Assembly: GCA_029378245.1 (NCBI GenBank)
Contig: JARKIF010000067.1
Span: forward strand, 1-64,000
Length of the DNA stretch: 64,000 nucleotides
DNA from: Roridomyces roridus
Lineage: Eukaryota > Basidiomycota > Agaricomycetes > Agaricales > Mycenaceae
Direction of reading: 5' to 3'
Of this stretch, positions 58,671-64,000 are shown in pieces; position 1 is the stretch's first letter; every line of letters starts with the position of its first letter. Position numbers and translations under genes: made by a program. The notes beneath the pieces are model-generated. The model was not told the origin of the DNA, ran no database searches, and saw only the letters and a program-made list of their open reading frames with translations.

Positions 58671-60119
58671 TACCTTGCTTGCCAAGGTTTACTCTCCCAG
58701 GTCATAATTACATAACTTGCTTTCTTTTATATTGTGATCCAATCATCTCTGGTAGAAGGCTGCTTCTCTCCCGCATATATTGTTCTGAACTTCTTGTCGA
58801 AGTTTTTTTTTGCCCAGAGTATGTAGAAGTACGAGTGTAAAAAGTCGTTATGGGCCCGGCTGCGTTTTCAAGGTATATAAGGGATACTGATTGCTTTTTT
58901 TCCGATCAAGTCGGACATCATGAAATCCACCACTATCCGCCGCCGTTGCCGCCAATCATGTCACGCTTTCGGCTCACCAATGTGCCCACCTGCGATTGGA
59001 AGCAAACAGCTGATGCCAGAGAACGAACAGATCGTGCAAGCGCGTGCTGCTGCTGCAAGATTCCAAGAACATGATCTCTGGTACTCCAGTGCACTGTCCC
59101 ATCCCTTCGAAGGCTCGCGCTCCAACCTCCGTCCTCCCTCCACGTGTCCGCTTCCTCCTTCCACCCATGTTTGTCTGGCCGTCTTGAATGTGCCACTCGA
59201 CATAGAAGACTGGACTCTGGCCGTCTCGACTCTCGAATGTGTTTCTCTCCCACGTCAAATCGGTGGCACTCGCTATTCGGCCGACATCGCCCAGCTTAAG
59301 GCTCCAACTATTTCCGTTTGAAAACTGTTTCCCCGAAAAAAACGGTTTTTATTTCCGTTCTGTTTGCCTCGCTGGGGAAACGGTTTCTCAAACCGTTTTC
59401 AAACAGTTTCCGTGGGGCATCTGCCGGGACTCACAATCAGCCAAACCACAACCACCTAGAGTCTCCCAACATGCCTGTGCATTTTCAGCAAACACTTTCC
59501 TCAATATTGAGAATCTGAGCTAGCAAAACGGAGACCAGAACCTTGACAAAACTTTCGGCAGCTGCTTAGTCAAACTGACATTCACAACTTACAAGATCTG
59601 CCCCCAATTCAAACGGCTCGGAATTGGGTCCGATGCCCTTCCAACAGTCCGGTGTGCATTCCTATACATCCTGGAGATGCTGTTGAAATTCTGGAGTCAC
59701 TATGAACCCGGGGAAAAGGTACCCCGGATTTTACCGTTCGAAAACCGTTTCAAACGGTTTAGAAACGGTTTCTTTCCGTTTCCGTTCTGTTTCCCAAAAA
59801 TCGCAAACGGAAACAGAACGGTTGGAGCCTTAGCCCAGCTCGATGTCCTGGTGGAGCCGTCCGTCCTGCCCGCTCGCACCTTCCCCTCAAGCGTGGTGCT
59901 GACATTAGCTTGGTGTCGCCCACCCACAAGAAGGCTCGCAAAGACTAGTTACTAATTTATATGTCCTCTTTTGTAGTGTCTCTCATTTGTAGCTTTATCT
60001 CTCTCTTGTATCGTTTCTCTCTTGTAGCTTCTCTCTGTTAATATATTATGGCTGGTTCCGGTTCTCCTCCCCCTCCCGCAAGCAAGGTTTTTAGCCGGCA
60101 AAGCCAGCGCTTCCGAGTA
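58671..60119 (-). mobile_element. Transposable-element remnant, copy B (partner at 18289-19067)
   Basis: Inverted relative to copy A. The 24-base end TACCTTGCTTGCCAAGG... (58671-58694) is a perfect complement of 19044-19067. The other end, around 60078-60119, has GCAAGCAAGGT, the hairpin GCCGGC AAA GCCAGC and CGCTTCCGAGTA, matching the complement of 18289-18329 with few changes. The interior carries an open frame (58920-59321) of unknown identity and the hAT-like insertion at 59297-59832. A short frame from an ATG at 60048 (MAGSGSPPPPASKVFSRQSQ) holds a CSCDQSC motif, possibly a fragment of a transposon protein. Confidence 0.5.
59297..59832. mobile_element. hAT-type non-autonomous element with 8-base target duplication
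   Basis: 536 bases with 12-base perfect terminal inverted repeats (TAAGGCTCCAAC / GTTGGAGCCTTA), flanked by the 8-base duplication GCCCAGCT (59289-59296 and 59833-59840). Just inside each end are many copies of GGAAACGGTTT or its complement, which are typical sub-terminal transposase sites. It has no transposase. It is nested in element B and interrupts an open frame there. Confidence 0.85.
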
Positions 60120-60278
60120 TGCAGTTGTGACCAAAGTTGTAACAAATCACAAAAAAAAGGAATCGTTTCTGCCATGCGCGAGCAATGGCCTCAAAGCCAG
60201 GTTAGTACAAGTTAGTCCGCAGAAAAATTGACGGAGTGGCAGTCCGCACATGCAGACTCGGGAATTCTGGCAGATTGT

Positions 60279-60985
60279 TTACCAGTCGTAGCCGCCGAAG
60301 CCGCCGAAGCCACCGTCGTGGCCGCCAAAGCCGCCAAAGCCGCCAAAGCCTCCGAAGCCTCCGAAGCCTCCGAAGCCGCCGCGCCCCCCAAAGCCATCGT
60401 AGCCGAAGCCGCGGCCACCAAATCCACCAAAGGCACCACGACCACCAAATCCTCCGAAACCACCACGGCCGAACCCGCCATATCCACCACCGATGAAGTG
60501 ATTGTCTTTCCCATCGGCGCTCCCATCCTGGCTGTCTCCGCGTCCACCCTGGCCGTCAACCGGGCTACTGTCATCCGGGCTGGGCTCAGCACTGCGAATC
60601 CCAAGGCCGCCGGTTTCCTCGAGGATGCAGCAGAGCTCCCCGACGAGGGTGCGACGACTGGGGCAGAAGGGCTCTCTGAATCGGCGGCCCCGGAGGAATG
60701 AGTTGCGAAATTCGCAGGGACTGCAGTCCTGGATTATAATGAAGACCGTCAGTGGTTGCTAATGGATTTGAAGAGCTTAAATATACTAACCCTTCCGCGA
60801 CCACGCCCGAATCCTCCACCGAAGCCGAAGCCGCCGCGGAAGTCCTCCGCAGGCGAGGGGTCGGTCGTCGAGGTATCCGCCGCAGGGGCAGTCGCAGGAG
60901 TAGTCTTCGCGTCCCCAGCGAAGACCAAGGAGGAGAAAGAGAAGAGCGTGATGAGCGCGGCGACGATGGTAGCTGTGAAGCGCAT
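60279..60985 (-). CDS. Secreted Cys-domain Gly-rich protein 4 (214 aa)
   Basis: Two exons on the minus strand: 60985-60791 and 60728-60279. Signal peptide MRFTATIVAALITLFSFSSLVFA, then a Thr/Ala-rich linker with [13 protein letters not shown]. After the intron comes [16 protein letters not shown] and VGELCC, the five-cysteine domain. The body is shorter than in its paralogs: one DNHFIGGG spacer and a GFGG-rich tail including GYDGFGG and HDGGFGG, ending GGYDW. A TATAAAA motif (reverse, near 61075) lies about 90 bases upstream. The nearest F-box gene is paralog 5; 4.2 kb of inserted elements and unassigned DNA separate them, where other pairs are under 0.8 kb apart. Confidence 0.75.
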
Positions 60986-61766
60986 GGTTGGATTGGAGGT
61001 GAGTGGCTTGTGTTGGACTGAAGAGAACTCGAAGGGCTGGACTTGCTGAAGAATTGAGGACCCTTGGGCGGGTTTTTATACCTCCTCGAGGACGGTTTTA
61101 GGCTAGATGGTCGGTTTGTCCATCTATGGTCAATTGAAGATATTGAACACGGTGTTCACCGTCTGTTAGTCAGAGTAAATCCTTGGCGCGCGCTATGGAA
61201 CGTTGAATCGCAATTGACTAGTGTAATATCGATATCGAACCCGCCACGGCATAATTGTCGAACCTCGGTAGAGATGATTCTTCAGTATATGTTCCCTAGC
61301 GTAATAGGCCTCCCTAGTATTTCTGGGAAACCCGACGCTCGGCTTTCGGGTACAAAAAAAAAGAAAAAAAATGCGCAGAAGAGGGAGAGGCAACCACGGA
61401 TGTCACAGACTCATTTCACGGACGGAGTCTTGTATCACGTTCCAACTCCGGTCTCGTACGAACAAGCTGTGGTAATGAAAAGGTTAATTTCAGACACCAA
61501 AGATGCCGCGGCAGGCACTGAGTACTGAGTTATCATTGACTGCCGGAATTGCCTGGTTCATTTGTCTTTGACATGCCAAATTCATTTGCCACACTGGGTC
61601 CTCGGGGACGTCGGGCAAGAGATGTTCAACCAAAGTTGCGGAAACACGCGTATTGTGAGCGTTCAATGGTTCAGCGCGGCCCTCGGGAATGAAAGTACAT
61701 AATATCCATCCACAGCAATCCTAGTACGGGATCGAGCGTCACCGATTAAGTAAAACGAGTAGGTAA
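60986..61766. other. Upstream block of Gly-rich gene 4
   Basis: No gene. About 61090-61640 is the fourth copy of the shared upstream flank (GTTTGTCCATCTA, AAGATGCCGCGGCAGGCA, GCCGGAATTGCC). Confidence 0.55.
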
Positions 61767-62357
61767 TCACGCATTATAGCGCTCCTCAGGCCCTAGAACG
61801 ACCTCCCACAAATCCGATCGCACCACCACACCGTTGAATCGGACGTCCCCACAGAACCAATCAACAAGCCGCACCCCCGCGTCCCTCTCTGCGTCCCTCG
61901 CATCCCTCCTTACGACTGGGTCGAGATGATCCAGGAAGCCGCCCAGCGTACGCACGCGCCGTGCGTGGAACCACTCAATGTCCCCTTCAGCCGGAGGCTC
62001 GAACGATGAGGGCTCTGGCTGACGAAGGTTCTCGTGGATACAGCTGAGAACGTCGCCAACCGTGATCGGCTCTCCCTGAACCTTGTGGACGACGTCGAAA
62101 GTGCAGAGTTCCTCGGCAGAGTGGGCGGAGGAAACGCTGATAGTGGCGTGCGTTCGTGTGGGTATGCATGCCGGTTTCTCTAGGAGCACGTTGTCAAGGC
62201 GGTGGTCGGCGCGAAAGACTGCAGACGGTAGCGAGAAGTCCAGAGGGAGGCAAGTCCCAGTGCGTAATGCGGGGGACAAGGTCGTTGGAGAGTTGCCGTC
62301 GACCTCTGAGATTTCGTCCACCATGGAGTTGAAGCGCAGCTTCTTGCCGGGTGCCAT
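61767..62357 (-). CDS. DUF6699-like protein (196 aa)
   Basis: Single exon on the minus strand. I chose the ATG at 62357 (MAPGKKLRFNSMVDE) because TATATA at about 62394-62400 (reverse) lies some 40 bases upstream, inside the longer open frame. The C-terminal half has the layout of the basidiomycete DUF6699 family: an ITVGDVLSCIHENLRQP segment, then EWFHARRVRTLGGFL, and a GVRLVDWFCGDVRFNGVVV-like end with DLWEVVL. The family is abundant in agaricomycetes and has no established function. No signal peptide or membrane segment is seen if the chosen start is right. Confidence 0.6.
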   Translation of the reverse strand: MAPGKKLRFNSMVDEISEVDGNSPTTLSPALRTGTCLPLDFSLPSAVFRADHRLDNVLLEKPACIPTRTHATISVSSAHSAEELCTFDVVHKVQGEPITVGDVLSCIHENLRQPEPSSFEPPAEGDIEWFHARRVRTLGGFLDHLDPVVRRDARDAERDAGVRLVDWFCGDVRFNGVVVRSDLWEVVLGPEERYNA

Positions 62358-62393
62358 TATGCATCTGAGCGCAAGAGAGCAGAGCACAAGCGC

Positions 62394-62402
62394 TATATAT
62401 GC
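62394..62402 (-). promoter_or_regulatory. TATA box of the DUF6699-like gene
   Basis: CATATATAGCG on the minus strand, about 40 bases before the chosen ATG at 62357. It supports that start over the upstream in-frame one. Confidence 0.5.
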
Positions 62403-63466
62403 GATCGTGGGATGCAACGAGTAAGGAGCGAGCAGGAAATGAATCCAGGTAAGGAAGTCCCTGTCAAAGATGAAAACCTCACGGCCGAGGGGATTCACGA
62501 GGTTGACTGCGGGACCTAGATGATTCTACACTCTACGGTTGTGAACGAAGAAGAGGGCCCTAACCCGTTCAAACGCTGAACCAAGTTAGCTTTGAGACTG
62601 GATCGGAGATACCCGATACGTACTAAGAACGTTGGCGGCAATCGAGCGGACTTCCTTGTGCACCCAGTTGCCTGGCTAGAGTGGATTAGAGTTTGGCGTA
62701 TTAGGGTCTTGATAGACAGGCTTCATGAACTTGGCCTACGCAATACAGGCAGGTCAAGATACTAATTGTATGTGACCCGAGGCTCAGGAGAGGCAGCATT
62801 GGTGGTTTCAGTGCAAGGACGCAGGGACGTATTGGAGAGGCAGGAATACCGAAAGCGGCGAGGCACTTGGACAGGCGGGACATTGTATGTATAGCACATC
62901 AGACGAGAACAGAATCGGGCAAGAAAAAGGACGGCCCCGATTTTGCCAGTCGAGCGTTGGGAGTCGAACCCAAGAAAAGCCACGAAGCGTGAAATTTTGG
63001 AGTGCCAGCATTGATACACCCTTTCCAGTTGCTAGTTCCCATCGAGACAAGCAGGGAGTCCCGGAGTCGTTGAAGAATGCGGAAGTCGACCCAGATGACA
63101 GCGATGGCGTCTAGCGAGTGGGGCAGTGGACGCATTAGAGCCGGAGGAGGATGGGCCAATTTGCATCTCCGCGATGTTCCGCCCATCCAAGAGGAGGAAA
63201 AAAGAGTGATCTCTTCAAGATCTCTTGGAAGACGTGGAGGTTTGGAACAGAGAGCGATCAAACAGACACAAACGTCGGCTGTCTGTGTTCATTGATCACC
63301 GAGACTTGCTGCCATCACTTGCATGCCTTCAACCAACGCGAACTCTCTCGAACGGGCAAGATATATGTAACCCCGACGCAAATCTGGGGATGCCTATCCA
63401 GCCCCACCTGTTGCTCCGGAAAATCCTACATAAACGGGCAGCATCTCTCCGTCACCCACCGACACC
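62403..63466. other. Intergenic, no gene recognised
   Basis: Short open frames only. A TGGGTTCGACTCCCA motif on the minus strand near 62960 resembles a tRNA T-arm but has no matching partner arms. Confidence 0.5.
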
Positions 63467-63808
63467 ATGCAGCTCGCCCCCATCCTAGCGCTCCTCGCCC
63501 TCCTCTTACAACCCACCTCCGCATCCAGCCTCGACTCCGGCCTCAAAAACGTCTCACGCACCTGCGTTCCCGAGGGCGCCACATGCAACCTCGGCGCACT
63601 TTCAAACGAGTGCTGCTGTCCTTTTGACTGTATTGGGGGGGAGAATGCTCTTACTGGAGTACGTTCAAACACCCCGGCCTCTACTGATGGTTGACCACCA
63701 CTGCAGACTTGTGTGAATCCAGAGCCTCAAGTCTGCGCAGAGCAAGAAGCTCAGAAAGTGCTGGGTGGGTGCAAAGAGGAGGATTGTGCGTGTTCTAAAA
63801 AGAAGTAG
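63467..63808 (+). CDS. Small secreted cysteine-rich protein (97 aa)
   Basis: Two exons: 63467-63658 and 63707-63808, joined in phase 0 by a 48-base intron (GTACGT donor, TGCAG acceptor). The N-terminus MQLAPILALLALLLQPTSA is a signal peptide. The mature part of about 78 residues has 11 cysteines, including TCVPEGATC, ECCCPFDC, TCVNPEPQVC and EEDCAC, and ends KKK. The dense, spaced cysteines indicate a disulfide-stabilised extracellular protein. It is not related to the five-cysteine domain family of this window. No specific family is recognised. Confidence 0.7.
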
Positions 63809-63873
63809 AAATGTAAAGAAAGGAAAGGGACCGAAAAGAATAGAATTTGGGGTCATCCAACGTCGAAAAAGAA

Positions 63874-63970
63874 TGGACAAACTGGGAATTGAACCCAGCA
63901 CCTCCCGCATTGCGGTCACGTGATCGAGACGATGCGAAGCGGGCGCGATAACCAACTACACTATTTGCCC
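63874..63970 (-). tRNA. tRNA-Ala (anticodon CGC) with a 23-base intron
   Basis: On the minus strand the acceptor stem GGGCAAA pairs with TTTGTCC and is followed by discriminator A. D-arm, CCCGC/GCGGG anticodon stem and CTGGG-TTCAATT-CCCAG T-arm all fold. The anticodon loop TTCGCA...T reads CGC, with an intron of 23 bases one base after the anticodon, the normal eukaryotic site. The G3-U70 pair, the alanine identity element, is present. Confidence 0.85.
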
Positions 63971-64000
63971 GTTTCAAGTGGTGACAGTTAGCGTGTCTCG

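Noticed and set aside
62930..63010. Possible second tRNA on the minus strand (TGGGTTCGACTCCCA)
   Set aside because: Only the T-arm is present; no matching 5' acceptor strand, D-arm or anticodon arm at proper distances.
1..64000. CRISPR arrays, bacterial operons, phage or plasmid features
   Set aside because: Dense short spliceosomal introns, an intron-containing tRNA and eukaryotic gene families show this is fungal nuclear DNA; no regularly spaced direct repeats of CRISPR type are present.

Overview
The window is nuclear DNA of a filamentous basidiomycete, most likely a mushroom-forming agaricomycete. The genes carry many 45-65 base GT-AG introns. The gene set is typical of that group: expanded F-box and LRR-like families, a NACHT/ankyrin NLR, a 7-TM orphan family, Gly-rich secreted proteins and a DUF6699-like protein. 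No species can be named from the sequence alone.

Layout. 0.3-1.5 kb: a 7-TM membrane protein. 2.9-8.5 kb: four tiny secreted proteins sharing signal exon, intron position and CTTAAATA promoter motif, in otherwise decayed DNA with a BTB fragment. 9.9-15.7 kb: a His/Gly-repeat secreted protein, a large F-box gene and a Gly-rich secreted protein. 16.5-21.5 kb: single-copy genes (C2H2 zinc finger, SRP9/21 subunit, mitochondrial oxodicarboxylate carrier) and a transposon remnant. 21.9-26.9 kb: tail-less Cys-domain secreted protein, broken F-box gene, Gly-rich secreted protein. 28.3-29.8 kb: another F-box/LRR-like gene. 30-35 kb: mostly unassigned, with one spliced small gene. 35.6-39.2 kb: an NLR. 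41.4-43.8 kb: an intact-looking F-box paralog. 44.6-48.6 kb: a divergent pair, LRR/F-box-like gene and S9 acylaminoacyl-peptidase-like gene. 48.8-61 kb: two more F-box paralogs, two Gly-rich secreted genes and a cluster of transposable elements. 61.8-64 kb: a DUF6699-like gene, a Cys-rich secreted protein and an intron-containing tRNA-Ala(CGC).

The most unusual feature is a locally amplified pair: a secreted protein with a five-cysteine domain (C-x2-C, F-C, L-C-C, always starting right after an intron) next to a roughly 680-residue F-box protein. There are six secreted members and five F-box members, plus F-box relics. Flanking DNA is shared between copies, so whole segments were duplicated. 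The secreted members differ in their tails (His-rich repeats, Gly/Phe/Tyr repeats or none). Two F-box copies are broken and a third may be losing its last splice site. This looks like birth-and-death evolution of a two-gene module. Any functional link between a secreted protein and an F-box protein is inference only.

Exon structures were deduced by eye from splice consensus, reading-frame continuity and comparison of paralogs inside the window. They have not been checked against transcripts or databases.
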